DNA of 64,000 nucleotides from Craurococcus roseus (lineage in GTDB: Bacteria > Pseudomonadota > Alphaproteobacteria > Acetobacterales > Acetobacteraceae): positions 62,001 through 126,000 of the forward strand of contig NZ_BAAAFZ010000008.1 in NCBI RefSeq assembly GCF_039523795.1, given 5' to 3'. Below the pieces are notes generated by a model. It was not told where the DNA came from. It did no database searches and was given only the letters and a program-made list of their open reading frames with translations. Each line of letters starts with the position of its first letter. Within the stretch, counting starts at the first letter, position 1. The translations under genes were made by a program, and so were the position numbers. Shown here one piece after another: positions 8,993 to 17,185 of this stretch.

Positions 8993-9812
8993 CCCGGCGG
9001 TTCCGCCCTTCTCCTCCAAGGACGCCGTGGTTTGCCGCGGCGTGTCCAAAGTTTGGGCGGCCGGCACCGCCCGGGCGCACGAGGCACTGCGCGACGTGGA
9101 CCTGGATGTGTCCCCGGGCGAGTTCGTGGTGCTGCTCGGCCCGTCGGGCTGCGGCAAGTCCACGCTGCTCTACCTGGTCGCCGGGCTGGAGCTGGCGACG
9201 GGCGGCGAGATCTGGTCCTTCCGCAACCCGGTGGACCGGCCTTCGCCCGACCGCAGCCTGATCTTCCAGGAGACCTCGCTCTTCCCCTGGCTCTCCGTCT
9301 GGCAGAACGTCGCCTTCGGCCTGTCCATCCGCGGCGCGCCGGAGGAGGAGCGCCGCGCCGTGGCGCGGGAAGCGCTGGCCCGCGTCGGGCTGTCGGAGGC
9401 GATGCACAAGCGCCCGGACGAGCTCTCGGGCGGCATGCGGCAGCGCGTGGCGGTGGCCCGCGCGCTGGCCATGCGCCCCAAGGTGCTGTTGATGGACGAG
9501 CCCTTCGCCGCGCTCGACGTGCAGACCCGGGCCAAGATGCAGGACTTCCTGCTGGACGTGTGGCGCGACAGCGGCGCCTCGGTGCTGTTCGTGACGCACC
9601 ACATCGACGAGGCGGTGGCGCTGGCCGACCGCGTGGTGGTGTTCACCGCGCGCCCCGGGCGCATCAAGACCGTCCTCCCGGTCGACCTGCCCCGGCCGCG
9701 CGACCCCTTCTCGCCGGAATGCGAACGCCTCCGCGTCCGGCTCACCGGGGAGTTGCGCGGGGAGGTGGACCGCGCCTTCGCCGAACAAGAGGGCCTCGCC
9801 GGCGCCGCCTGA
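8982..9812 (+). CDS. ABC transporter ATP-binding protein (SsuB/TauB-like)
   Basis: This 276-residue ATPase energises the importer. Walker A GPSGCGKST is at residues 53-61, the Q-loop Gln at 96, signature LSGGMRQR from 148, Walker B LLMDEP at 169-174 and the switch histidine in VTHHIDEA near 206. The GTG start at 8982 lies inside the end of the permease gene (11-base overlap). All catalytic motifs are intact. The C-terminus beyond the ATPase fold is short, with no regulatory domain. Confidence 0.94.
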   Translation: MASDPAVPPFSSKDAVVCRGVSKVWAAGTARAHEALRDVDLDVSPGEFVVLLGPSGCGKSTLLYLVAGLELATGGEIWSFRNPVDRPSPDRSLIFQETSLFPWLSVWQNVAFGLSIRGAPEEERRAVAREALARVGLSEAMHKRPDELSGGMRQRVAVARALAMRPKVLLMDEPFAALDVQTRAKMQDFLLDVWRDSGASVLFVTHHIDEAVALADRVVVFTARPGRIKTVLPVDLPRPRDPFSPECERLRVRLTGELRGEVDRAFAEQEGLAGAA

Positions 9813-9849
9813 CGGCCGACCGCGCGACACCGAGAAAGGAGCGAACGCC

Positions 9850-11397
9850 GTGGCCGTTTCCCTGGTGCGCAGCCGCGCCATGATCACCAAGACCCTGTCC
9901 CGCACCGAATGGGAGGAGGTGCCCGACGGCGCCGTGCTCCAGGAGGACGGCATCGTCGTCGAAACCGGCGCCTACGAAGACCTGCGCCGCCGCTTCCCCA
10001 CCGTGCCCGTGGTCGGCACGGGGCGGGAGATCATGCTGCCGGGCTTCGTCAACGGCCACCACCACGTCGGCCTGACGCCGGTGCAGCTCGGCTCGCCGGA
10101 CATGCCGCTGGAGCTGTGGTTCGTCACCCGCATGGTGGCGCGCAACCTGAACCTGCACCTGGACACGCTCTACTCCGCCTTCGAGATGGTCGCCTCCGGC
10201 ATCACCACCGTCCAGCACATCCACGGCTGGCTGCCGGGCGGGCTGGACGAGGTGGAGGCGCGCTCGAACGAGGTGGTCCGCGCCTACGAAGAGGTGGGGA
10301 TGCGGGTCTCCTACTGCTTCGCGGTCCGCGACCAGAACCGCCTCGTCTACCAGGCGGACCAGGACTTCGTGGCCAGCCTGCCGCCCGAGCTGCGCGGCCC
10401 GATGCAGCGCTGGTTCGACCGCTTCCGGATGTCGCTGGAAGACAACCTCGACCTGTTCCGCCACCTGCACGCGGCGCACGGCGGCAAACGGCGCGTGAAG
10501 GTCCAGCTCGCCCCCGCCAACCTCCACTGGTGCTCGGACCGGGCGCTGGCGGCGCTCTCCGACCTCTCGGCCACCACGGGCGCGCCGATGCACATGCACC
10601 TGGTCGAGACCGCCTACCAGAAGGAGTACGCGCGGCGCCGCGGCGGCGGCGAGGGCACGGCGCTGGACTACCTGGACCGCTTCGGGATGCTCGGCCCGCG
10701 CCTGACGCTCGGCCACGGCGTCTGGCTGAACGAGCGCGACATCGACCGGGTGGCCGAGACCGGCACCTGCGTCTGCCACAACTGCTCCTCCAACTTCCGG
10801 CTGCGCTCCGGCGTCGCGGCGCTGAACCGCTTCGAGGCCAAGGGCGTCAACACCGCCATCGGGCTGGACGAAGCGGGCATCAACGACGACCGCGACATGC
10901 TCCAAGAGATGCGCTTGGTGCTGCGAGCCCACCGCGTGCCGGGCATGGGGGAGGACGAGGTGCCGGCGATGGCGCAGGTGCTGCGGATGGCGACGCTGGG
11001 CGGCGCCCGCACCACGCCTTATGGCGAATCCTTGGGCACCATTGAGCGGGGCAAGGGCGCCGACCTGTCCCTGGTGGATTGGGACAGCGTTTCCTACCCC
11101 TACCTGGACGAGGCAACGCCGCTGCTGGACGCCGTGGTCCAGCGCGCCAAGGCCTCCGCCGTGCGGACGGTGATGTGCGACGGGGAGGTGATCTACCAGG
11201 ACGGGCGCTTCACCCGCGTCGACCGCGACGCCGCGCTGAAGGCGCTGCACGACGACCTGTCACGCGCCCTGTCGGACGACGAGGTGGAGCGGCGGCGCCT
11301 GTCGAAGGCGCTGCTGCCGCACGCGAAACGCTTCTACGAGGGCTACATCGACCCGGCCCGGCACGAACCGTTCTACCGCCAGAGCTCGCGCGCATAG
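9850..11397 (+). CDS. Amidohydrolase family protein (ATZ/TRZ, cytosine deaminase-like)
   Basis: This 515-residue cytoplasmic metal hydrolase starts at GTG 9850 behind AAGGAG; ATG 9880 is possible. The metal pair is in PGFVNGHHHVG (His70 and His72). Further family marks are HMHLVET near residue 248, LGHGVWLNERDI, and CHNCSSNFRLRSG followed by a conserved-type Asp in AIGLDEAGINDDRD. Such enzymes deaminate or dechlorinate N-heterocyclic rings or open cyclic amides. Last gene of the importer operon, it probably acts on the imported compound. The substrate is not identifiable; its many neighbours with cyclic-amide activity fit a heterocycle. Confidence 0.88.
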   Translation: MAVSLVRSRAMITKTLSRTEWEEVPDGAVLQEDGIVVETGAYEDLRRRFPTVPVVGTGREIMLPGFVNGHHHVGLTPVQLGSPDMPLELWFVTRMVARNLNLHLDTLYSAFEMVASGITTVQHIHGWLPGGLDEVEARSNEVVRAYEEVGMRVSYCFAVRDQNRLVYQADQDFVASLPPELRGPMQRWFDRFRMSLEDNLDLFRHLHAAHGGKRRVKVQLAPANLHWCSDRALAALSDLSATTGAPMHMHLVETAYQKEYARRRGGGEGTALDYLDRFGMLGPRLTLGHGVWLNERDIDRVAETGTCVCHNCSSNFRLRSGVAALNRFEAKGVNTAIGLDEAGINDDRDMLQEMRLVLRAHRVPGMGEDEVPAMAQVLRMATLGGARTTPYGESLGTIERGKGADLSLVDWDSVSYPYLDEATPLLDAVVQRAKASAVRTVMCDGEVIYQDGRFTRVDRDAALKALHDDLSRALSDDEVERRRLSKALLPHAKRFYEGYIDPARHEPFYRQSSRA

Positions 11398-11414
11398 CCG
11401 GTGCCGGGGCGCGC

Positions 11415-12164
11415 TCACCCCTCCTCCGGCGCGTCATCGGCCTCGACCCGCCCCCGCCGTTGCAGCCACAGCGTCGCCAGCCAGCACAGGAGCGCCCAGC
11501 CGGCACCGACCACCCACCCCGCCAGCACGTCGGTCGGCCAATGCACGCCGAGGTACACGCGGCTCGCCCCGACCAGCACCGCCACTAAAGCCGCGACGGC
11601 GAGGAAATAGAGCTTGGCGCGGCGCCGGGGCTGGGTGCGGGCCAGCAGCGCGCCGAGCGTCAGGTACACCACGGCCGAGAGCATGGCGTGGCTCGACGGG
11701 AAGCTCTGCGTGTAGACGGCTTGGCCGTGCGGGACGAGGTCGGGGCGCGGCCGGGCGAAACCCCATTTCAAGGCATTGCTGAGGAGCAGCCCGCCCAGCA
11801 CCGCGACCCCGACCGCCGCGGCGGCGCGGCGCTTCCCCGTGAGGACCAGGAACCCGGCGGCGGCGAGCGTCACCAGGGCGAGGACGCCGGTGCCGCCGAG
11901 CGCGGTGAAGTCGCGCATCATCTCCTCCAGCCAGCGCGGGCCGAGGGGGTCCGACGGGTCGGCCGCGCTGCGGAGGCCGAGGAGGACGAACTCGTCGAAG
12001 GCGCGGGTGTCGCCCTCCATCACCGCGTCGGCGAGTTCGGCGAAGGCGAACAGGCCAGCCGCGACCGCGAGCATCGCGCCGAGCGCGATCCCTTCCTGCC
12101 GCGCGAGCCAGCCGCGGACTCCGCCCGCGACCCTCCGCGCCGCCGGGAGCTTCACCCTCGCCAC
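11415..12164 (-). CDS. PAP2-family membrane phosphatase
   Basis: This 249-residue integral membrane protein has about six hydrophobic helices and the three phosphatase motifs KWGFARPRP, FPSSHA and SRVYLGVHWPTDVL, containing the catalytic His pair. Members dephosphorylate undecaprenyl pyrophosphate, phosphatidic acid or related lipids at the membrane. GTG 12164 has GGGAGG upstream. It converges on the amidohydrolase (17 bases between stops) and follows the MFS gene by 22 bases on the same strand, so the two may be co-transcribed. Confidence 0.9.
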   Translation of the reverse strand: MARVKLPAARRVAGGVRGWLARQEGIALGAMLAVAAGLFAFAELADAVMEGDTRAFDEFVLLGLRSAADPSDPLGPRWLEEMMRDFTALGGTGVLALVTLAAAGFLVLTGKRRAAAAVGVAVLGGLLLSNALKWGFARPRPDLVPHGQAVYTQSFPSSHAMLSAVVYLTLGALLARTQPRRRAKLYFLAVAALVAVLVGASRVYLGVHWPTDVLAGWVVGAGWALLCWLATLWLQRRGRVEADDAPEEG

Positions 12165-12186
12165 CGATCGCCTCCCGTCGCGCCGT

Positions 12187-13722
12187 TCATACCCGCCGCA
12201 GCGGCACTCGCCACGCCATGAACGCGCCGAGGGTGGTCAAGGCGGCAGCACCGAGGAAGGCGGCGCGGAAGGCGGCGGCCAAGCCTTCCCGCAGCGCCGC
12301 GTGCTCGGGTCCCGGGAGCCGCGGCAGCACCGCGGCCGCGCCGTCGCGCACCACCTCCGCGAACAGTTCGGCCACGCGCGGGTCGCCGGCGGCCAAGCTG
12401 CCGAAGAGCAGCGCGCCGAGGAGCGCGGTGGCGAACGCCGCGCCGAAGGTGCGGGCGAACTGGACGGACGCGCCGGCCGCCCCGAGCCGCGCCGGACCCG
12501 CCGCCACCTGCGTGTTGATCTGCGACACGGGGTACGACAAGCCGATGCCGAACGCCACGACGCCGAACAGCATGGCCAGCCCCGAGACCGGGAGCGTGGC
12601 CGCGAGGAGGGCGGCGGCGGCGAGGCCGGCGGTGGCCAGCGCCAGCCCGGCGGCGGCAAGCGGCGAGGACCAGCCGGTGGCGGCCATGAGCCGCCCGGCC
12701 GACAGGCCGCCGATGCCCCCGCCCACCGCCATGGGCAGCAGCAGCACCCCGACCGCGCCGGGCTCCAAGCTACGCGCGCTCTGGAGGTAGATCGGCAAGA
12801 AGGTCAGGAGCCCGACCAGCGCGCCGTGGCCGCAGGCGGTGAATAGGTTGGAGCGCAGCACCGTCGGCTCCGCCAGGAGGCCGAGCGGGAGCAGCGGGTG
12901 GCGTAACCGCCGTTCCCGCCACAGCAGCAGCCAGAGCGCGAGCGCCGCCCCCGCCGCCAGCAGCGCCACGCCCGGCAGCGCCGCGAGGGACAGGCCCTGC
13001 GCGAGCGACAGCGCGAAGAGCGCCGGCGCCACGAACGCCGCGAAGAGCACCACGCCCGGCCCGTCGAAGCGGAGGCGGGCGCCGGAATGCGCGGTGCCCG
13101 GCCGCGCCGGGGCGCGCAACGCCATCGCAAAAGCCAGCGCCGCGGCGGGGAGTTGCACGAGGAACACCGCGCGCCACCCGAACGCCCCGGTGAGCCAGCC
13201 GCCGGCCACCGGGCCGAGCGCCGAGGCCAGGGTGAAGCAACCGGCGATCCAGGCCTGGAAGCGGCCTCGCTCGCGCGGCGGCACCGCTTCGGCGATGATG
13301 GCCATGGTGAGGGTGTTCAGGCCGCCGCCGCCCGCGCCTTGCAGCAGGCGGCCCGCGAGCAGCCACCCGAAGGAGCCGGCAGCGGCGGCGACGGCGCTGC
13401 CGGCCGCGTGCAGCGCGAGCGACACCAGCAGCAGCCGGCGCCGCCCGAGCGCGTCGCCGAGCTGCCCGCACACCGGCGCGGCGACGGTGGCGGCGATGAG
13501 GTAGGACACGACCACCCAGGAGACGCTCTCCAAAGCCCCGAGCGAGCCGGCGATGGCGGGCAGGGCCGCGGCCACGATGGTCTGGTCGATGGCGCCTATG
13601 ACGATGGCCGGCGCCACCGCCGGGAAGGTGCGGAAAAAGGCGGCGCGCAATTGCGCGGGCGTCATCCCGTGGGTCGGGGCAGGATTCTCGTAGGTTGCGG
13701 CGGCCGTGTCGCGCGGGGTCAT
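12187..13722 (-). CDS. MFS drug exporter, DHA2-like (14 helices)
   Basis: This 511-residue protein has about 14 hydrophobic segments, the length and layout of the DHA2 (EmrB/QacA) family. Motif A appears as GQLGDALGRRRLLL after helix 2, and an antiporter-type motif as LASALGPVAGGWLTG. I begin at ATG 13722 because upstream sequence in the same frame is arginine-rich and not membrane-like; an internal ATG follows about 20 codons in. Substrate unknown, presumably hydrophobic cations or drugs exported by proton antiport. No TetR- or MarR-type regulator is adjacent. Confidence 0.88.
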   Translation of the reverse strand: MTPRDTAAATYENPAPTHGMTPAQLRAAFFRTFPAVAPAIVIGAIDQTIVAAALPAIAGSLGALESVSWVVVSYLIAATVAAPVCGQLGDALGRRRLLLVSLALHAAGSAVAAAAGSFGWLLAGRLLQGAGGGGLNTLTMAIIAEAVPPRERGRFQAWIAGCFTLASALGPVAGGWLTGAFGWRAVFLVQLPAAALAFAMALRAPARPGTAHSGARLRFDGPGVVLFAAFVAPALFALSLAQGLSLAALPGVALLAAGAALALWLLLWRERRLRHPLLPLGLLAEPTVLRSNLFTACGHGALVGLLTFLPIYLQSARSLEPGAVGVLLLPMAVGGGIGGLSAGRLMAATGWSSPLAAAGLALATAGLAAAALLAATLPVSGLAMLFGVVAFGIGLSYPVSQINTQVAAGPARLGAAGASVQFARTFGAAFATALLGALLFGSLAAGDPRVAELFAEVVRDGAAAVLPRLPGPEHAALREGLAAAFRAAFLGAAALTTLGAFMAWRVPLRRV

Positions 13723-13813
13723 GGCGCGGCCAGAGTGGAGGCTCCGGCCGGCGAGCGCCACCGCGCGACGTTTCCGGCCGGCCCGCGAAACGGCCGCGGC
13801 CTGCGGACGCGCC

Positions 13814-14221
13814 TCAATCGGCCAGGAAGCGCGCCAACCGCTTCTCCAACGCGGCGGGCTTGCGGAGTTGGCATTCCCACACGGCAGCCACCGACCACCC
13901 TTCCCTCCGCAGCGCCGCCGCCTTCCGCCCGTCACGCGCCCGGTTGGCGGCGATCTTCGGCCCCCAATACTCGACGCGGCTCCTCGGCAGCCGGGCGCAC
14001 CCGCAGCCGTGGCCGTGCCAGAAGCAGCCGTGGACGAAGATCGCCTTGCGGCGCCCGGGCAACACGATGTCGGGCGTGCCGGGGAGGTCGCGGCGGTGCA
14101 GGCGGAAGCGGAAGCCCATCGCGTGCAGCAGGCGGCGCACCGCGAGTTCGGGCTGGGTGTCCTTGCCCCGGATGCGCGACATGAGCGCGCTCCGGGCTTC
14201 GGGCGAAAGGTGGTCCGGCAT
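13814..14221 (-). CDS. vsr: Very short patch repair endonuclease (Vsr)
   Basis: This 135-residue DNA mismatch endonuclease nicks 5' of T in T:G mismatches produced by deamination of 5-methylcytosine. Key residues line up at the same numbers as the E. coli enzyme: Asp51 in GTPDIVLP, His64 in FVHG, Trp68 and His69 in CFWHGH. The zinc-site cysteines include the HGCFWHGHGCGC cluster. The start RSALMSRIRGKDTQPE is characteristic. Unusually, no cytosine-5 methyltransferase gene is adjacent: accA lies on one side and an MFS gene on the other. Confidence 0.93.
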   Translation of the reverse strand: MPDHLSPEARSALMSRIRGKDTQPELAVRRLLHAMGFRFRLHRRDLPGTPDIVLPGRRKAIFVHGCFWHGHGCGCARLPRSRVEYWGPKIAANRARDGRKAAALRREGWSVAAVWECQLRKPAALEKRLARFLAD

Positions 14222-14289
14222 GGCGGGACGGATGTAGGGGCGGACTCGGTTTCGGCACCCTCCGGCGCGTGCGGTCGCGCCCCGGGCGC

Positions 14290-15246
14290 TCACGCCATGG
14301 CGTTGCGGCCCATCTCCAAGAACTTCTCGCGCCGCCGCGCCCGCAAGGTCGCGCCGTCCAGCGCCAGCAACGGCTCCAACGCGTTCCACACCTCGGCGGA
14401 AACGGCGTCGATCGTGTGCGCGGCGTCGCGGTGGGCGCCACCGAGCGGCTCCGGCACCACCGCGTCCACGAGGTTCAACCGCAGCAGGTCCTCCGCGGTC
14501 AGCTTCATCGCTTCCGCCGCGGTGGGCGCCTCCCCGACGTCGCGCCACAGGATGGAAGCGCAGCCCTCGGGGCTGATCACCGAATAGATCGAGTGCTCCA
14601 GCATCAGGATGCGGTCGGCGGAGGCCAGCGCTATGGCGCCGCCGGAGCCGCCTTCGCCGATGATGGTCGCCACGAAGGGCACCGGCGCTTCCAGGCAGGC
14701 TTCGATGGAGCGGGCGATGGCCTCGGCTTGGCCGCGCGCCTCGGCCTCGATGCCGGGGAAGGCGCCGGCGGTGTCCACGAAGGACAGAATGGGCAGGCCG
14801 AAGCGGCCGGCCAGTTCCATGATGCGCCGCGCCTTGCGGTAGCCCTCCGGCCGGGCCATGCCGAAATTGTGCCGGACGCGGCTCTCGGTGTCGTTGCCCT
14901 TCTCCGTGCCCAGCACCGCCACGGCGCGGCCGCGAAAGCGGCCAAGCCCACCAACAACCGCGGCGTCGTCGGCGAAGGCGCGGTCGCCGGCGAGCGGCGT
15001 CCATTCGGTGATGAGGGCGCGCACGTAATCGAGGCACTTCGGCCGCTCGGGATGGCGGGCCACCAGCGTCTTCTGCCAAGGGGACAGCTTGGCGTAGGTG
15101 GAGCGGAGCAGCGATTGCGCCTTGTCACGGAGCCGAGCCACCTCCTCCGCCACGTCGATGCCGCCGGCGTCGGTGGTGCGGCGCAGTTCCTCGATCTTGC
15201 CTTCCAACTCGGCGATCGGCTTCTCGAAATCCAAAAAGTGGCGCAT
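14290..15246 (-). CDS. accA: Acetyl-CoA carboxylase carboxyltransferase subunit alpha
   Basis: This 318-residue protein is the usual length for AccA, which with AccD transfers CO2 from carboxybiotin to acetyl-CoA for fatty acid synthesis. Family blocks are MRHFLDFEKPIAELE at the start, GRAVAVLGTEKGNDT, the crotonase-fold core FVDTAGAFPGIEAEARGQAEAIA, and EGGSGGAIALASADR. No accD is nearby. The short distance (68 bases) to vsr suggests possible read-through. Confidence 0.96.
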   Translation of the reverse strand: MRHFLDFEKPIAELEGKIEELRRTTDAGGIDVAEEVARLRDKAQSLLRSTYAKLSPWQKTLVARHPERPKCLDYVRALITEWTPLAGDRAFADDAAVVGGLGRFRGRAVAVLGTEKGNDTESRVRHNFGMARPEGYRKARRIMELAGRFGLPILSFVDTAGAFPGIEAEARGQAEAIARSIEACLEAPVPFVATIIGEGGSGGAIALASADRILMLEHSIYSVISPEGCASILWRDVGEAPTAAEAMKLTAEDLLRLNLVDAVVPEPLGGAHRDAAHTIDAVSAEVWNALEPLLALDGATLRARRREKFLEMGRNAMA

Positions 15247-15853
15247 GGGGCCCGGGGGGTAGCGGAAAAGCCGTTGCAGCGGAAGGCGGAACGGACGGGC
15301 GACGGGGACGGGCGCGGCGCCGAGCGGGCGCAGTCGGGGCGAGCGCGCCGCCGACCACCTCGGTCCGGGCAGCGCCTAATCCATCCCGACCCTCGTGGAC
15401 CGACCGGGTCGGCCTGAACGCGGTCGTGCGCTCGCTGCCAAGGCCGACGACAGACCGGCAGGTGCCGCATCAGTTACGGGACACTGTTCCTGGCGCGGCA
15501 GGACGCCGCGGCCACGGCCGGATTCGATTTCCCTGCACTCGTCACCCAAACAGCCCGCGATCCGGCCGTGAGAGCCAAATCCTCGAACCGGGTGAGCCAT
15601 CGGGGCTGCTGCGCGAACATCCGCGTTTGCCGCGGCGGATGTTCGAGAACTCGGTCCATGGCGCCGAAGAGCCGCTTGTTTCAGCGGACCAGCCCTGGTC
15701 GCCGCCCTCCTGCGTCCTGGAGACGCGCTGGTGGGATTCATGGCCGCCGCCGGCCGTGGCGGCCAAGCCGACACTTCGGCGTGGCCTACCGGTGAGCGAC
15801 GGCGCGGGCGAGGCCGGACAGCGCCCTACCCGCGAGGCTCCTTCACCGCTCCG
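15247..15853. other. Gene-less stretch with one perfect hairpin
   Basis: About 600 bases between accA and a small membrane-protein gene. I find no reading frame with family-like content on either strand. The only structure noted is an inverted repeat: CGAACATCCGC (15614-15624) and GCGGATGTTCG (15635-15645), a perfect 11-bp stem with a 10-base loop and no T-run after it. This could be decayed mobile DNA or untranslated regulatory sequence. Confidence 0.4.
15614..15645. repeat. Perfect 11-bp inverted repeat, 10-base loop
   Basis: CGAACATCCGC and its exact reverse complement GCGGATGTTCG are separated by GTTTGCCGCG. There is no poly-T tail on either strand, so an intrinsic terminator is unlikely. 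It could be a palindromic protein-binding site or a leftover of a repeat element. Confidence 0.5.
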
Positions 15854-15928
15854 TCAGCGGAGCCCGAGGAAGGACAGGATCGCAACGACGATCACCACGG
15901 CGCCCACCAGCCAAACGATGTTGTTCAT
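15854..15928 (-). CDS. 24-residue single-helix membrane protein
   Basis: ATG 15928 follows a near-ideal GGAGGTG ribosome site. The peptide starts MNNIVWLVGAVVIVVAI and ends SFLGLR: one continuous hydrophobic helix with a short basic C-terminal tip. I recall very similar tiny proteins in Rhizobiales and Acetobacteraceae genomes, often unannotated because of size. Function is unknown; the shape resembles stress-associated membrane miniproteins. A general-stress-sigma-like promoter may lie about 30 bases upstream. Divergence of xerD direction is absent: the gene follows xerD on the same strand, about 107 bases downstream of its stop. Confidence 0.75.
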   Translation of the reverse strand: MNNIVWLVGAVVIVVAILSFLGLR

Positions 15929-15958
15929 GATTCACCTCCAAGCGTCAGTGCGTGCGAC

Positions 15959-15983
15959 AACGGCAGAACGAGCCGAGGGTTCA
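15959..15983 (-). promoter_or_regulatory. Possible EcfG-type promoter for the 24-residue protein
   Basis: On the minus strand TGAAC (15983-15979) is followed after exactly 16 bases by CGTT (15962-15959). The alphaproteobacterial general stress sigma factor EcfG recognises GGAAC, 16-17 bases, CGTT, so this has one mismatch. It lies about 30 bases before the start codon, a suitable distance. The inference is weak because short matches arise by chance. Confidence 0.3.
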
Positions 15984-16035
15984 TCCATCCGCGTTCGCAA
16001 TCCACGGAACGGCGCGGCCGGGCTGCGGGCCGCGG

Positions 16036-17004
16036 TCAGTCTTCCGCCAGCGGGTGGTGCGCCTCCACCAGCGCGCGGAGGCGCTCCTCCAGCACCTTGG
16101 TGTAGACCTGGGTGGTGGCGATGTCGGCGTGGCCGAGCAGCACCTGCAAGCTCCGGAGGTCGGCGCCGTGGCCGAGCAAGTGGCTCGCGAAAGAATGGCG
16201 CAGCACGTGCGGGCTGACCCGTTCGGGGTCCAGCCCGGCTTCCAGCGCCGCGTCCTTCAACAACAGGCCCAACCCCTGGCGGGTCATGTGCCCCGAAGCG
16301 CCGCGCGCGGGGAACAGCCAGCGCGGCGGCGGCGGCGGCGGCGCCTGGCGGCCGGTTTTCGCCTTCGCGGCCGCCGCGCGGGCGTCCCGCGCGGCCAGCG
16401 CCGCTTCCCGGGCGCGGGCTGAGATCGGCACCAGCCGCTCCCGCCCGCCCTTGCCGCGCACCGCGACCATCGGTTGGTCTTCGCGCAAGGCCGCAGCCGG
16501 CAGGGTCACCAGCTCCGTCGCCCGGAGCCCGGCGCTGTAGAGCAGTTCCAGCGCCGCCACGGCGAGCGGCCCGCGGTGGCCGGGCAGGCGCGCCGCGCCG
16601 GCGATCAGCGCCGCCACCTCGGCCTCCGCCAGCGGCTTGGGCAGGGTGGGCGGCAGGCGGGGGCTGTCGAGCAGCGGCGTGGGGTCGTCGGCCCGCAGCC
16701 CTTCGCGCCCGAGGAAGCCGAAGAACTGCCGGAGGGTGGACAACCGCCGCGCCGCCGTGCGCGGCGACAGGCCGGCGTCGGACAAGGAGCGCAGGTAGTC
16801 GCGCAGGGTGTCCGGCCCGGCGGCGGCGAAGGCCTCCACCCCGGCCCGGCGGGCGAAGGCGGCGAAGTCCATCAGGTCGGCGCGGTACGCGCCGAGCGTG
16901 TTGGGTGCCGCCCCGCGCTCGGCGGCCAGCATCTCCAGGAAGGACTCGAGGTGTCGGCCGCCGCCGGTCGACGCGGCCGGCGTGGCGGTGGCGGCTTCCG
17001 GCAC
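16036..17004 (-). CDS. xerD: Tyrosine recombinase XerD
   Basis: This 322-residue site-specific recombinase acts with XerC at dif to resolve chromosome dimers. N-terminal SAM-like domain: FLEMLAAERGAAPNTLGAYR from about residue 20. Catalytic residues: Arg in GLRATEL, Lys in GKGGRERLVP, HVLRHSFASHLL, LGHADIATTQVYT with the Tyr nucleophile. GTG 17004 shares one base with the stop of the small upstream gene (TAGTG), supporting that start. Oddity: between the Lys block and the C-terminal motifs sits an alanine/lysine then proline-rich insert (AAAKAKTGRQAPPPPPP). I call XerD rather than XerC from the N-terminal wording. Confidence 0.9.
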   Translation of the reverse strand: MPEAATATPAASTGGGRHLESFLEMLAAERGAAPNTLGAYRADLMDFAAFARRAGVEAFAAAGPDTLRDYLRSLSDAGLSPRTAARRLSTLRQFFGFLGREGLRADDPTPLLDSPRLPPTLPKPLAEAEVAALIAGAARLPGHRGPLAVAALELLYSAGLRATELVTLPAAALREDQPMVAVRGKGGRERLVPISARAREAALAARDARAAAAKAKTGRQAPPPPPPRWLFPARGASGHMTRQGLGLLLKDAALEAGLDPERVSPHVLRHSFASHLLGHGADLRSLQVLLGHADIATTQVYTKVLEERLRALVEAHHPLAED

Positions 17005-17150
17005 TACCGCGGCTGGAAGCGGTCGTTCGGCACCGGCCGCTCCACCGTCGAGGGCGCGACATCGGGCGGAAAGGCGCCGAGCCAAAGCAGACCCGCGACG
17101 ACGAGGACCAGCACGGCGGTGGCCGCCAGCACGGCGGGACGGCGAAACAT
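17004..17150 (-). CDS. 48-residue membrane-anchored protein of unknown function
   Basis: ATG 17150 opens a small frame beginning MFRRPAVLAATAVLVLV, a basic tip then one transmembrane helix to about residue 27. A short polar tail ends in DRFQPR. The stop TAG overlaps the xerD GTG by one base, so the pair is translationally coupled. I think I have seen such a small gene before xerD in relatives, but cannot name it. The start lies only 35 bases from the divergent aroK-aroB start, so this gap must hold both promoters. Confidence 0.65.
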   Translation of the reverse strand: MFRRPAVLAATAVLVLVVAGLLWLGAFPPDVAPSTVERPVPNDRFQPR

Positions 17151-17185
17151 AGGGTCTGGGGCATCCTCGGCTGCCGAGCGGGGTT

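Noticed and set aside
15474..15766. Minus-strand frames in the gap after accA
   Set aside because: No recognisable content, no ribosome sites, and several overlapping frames of equal quality.
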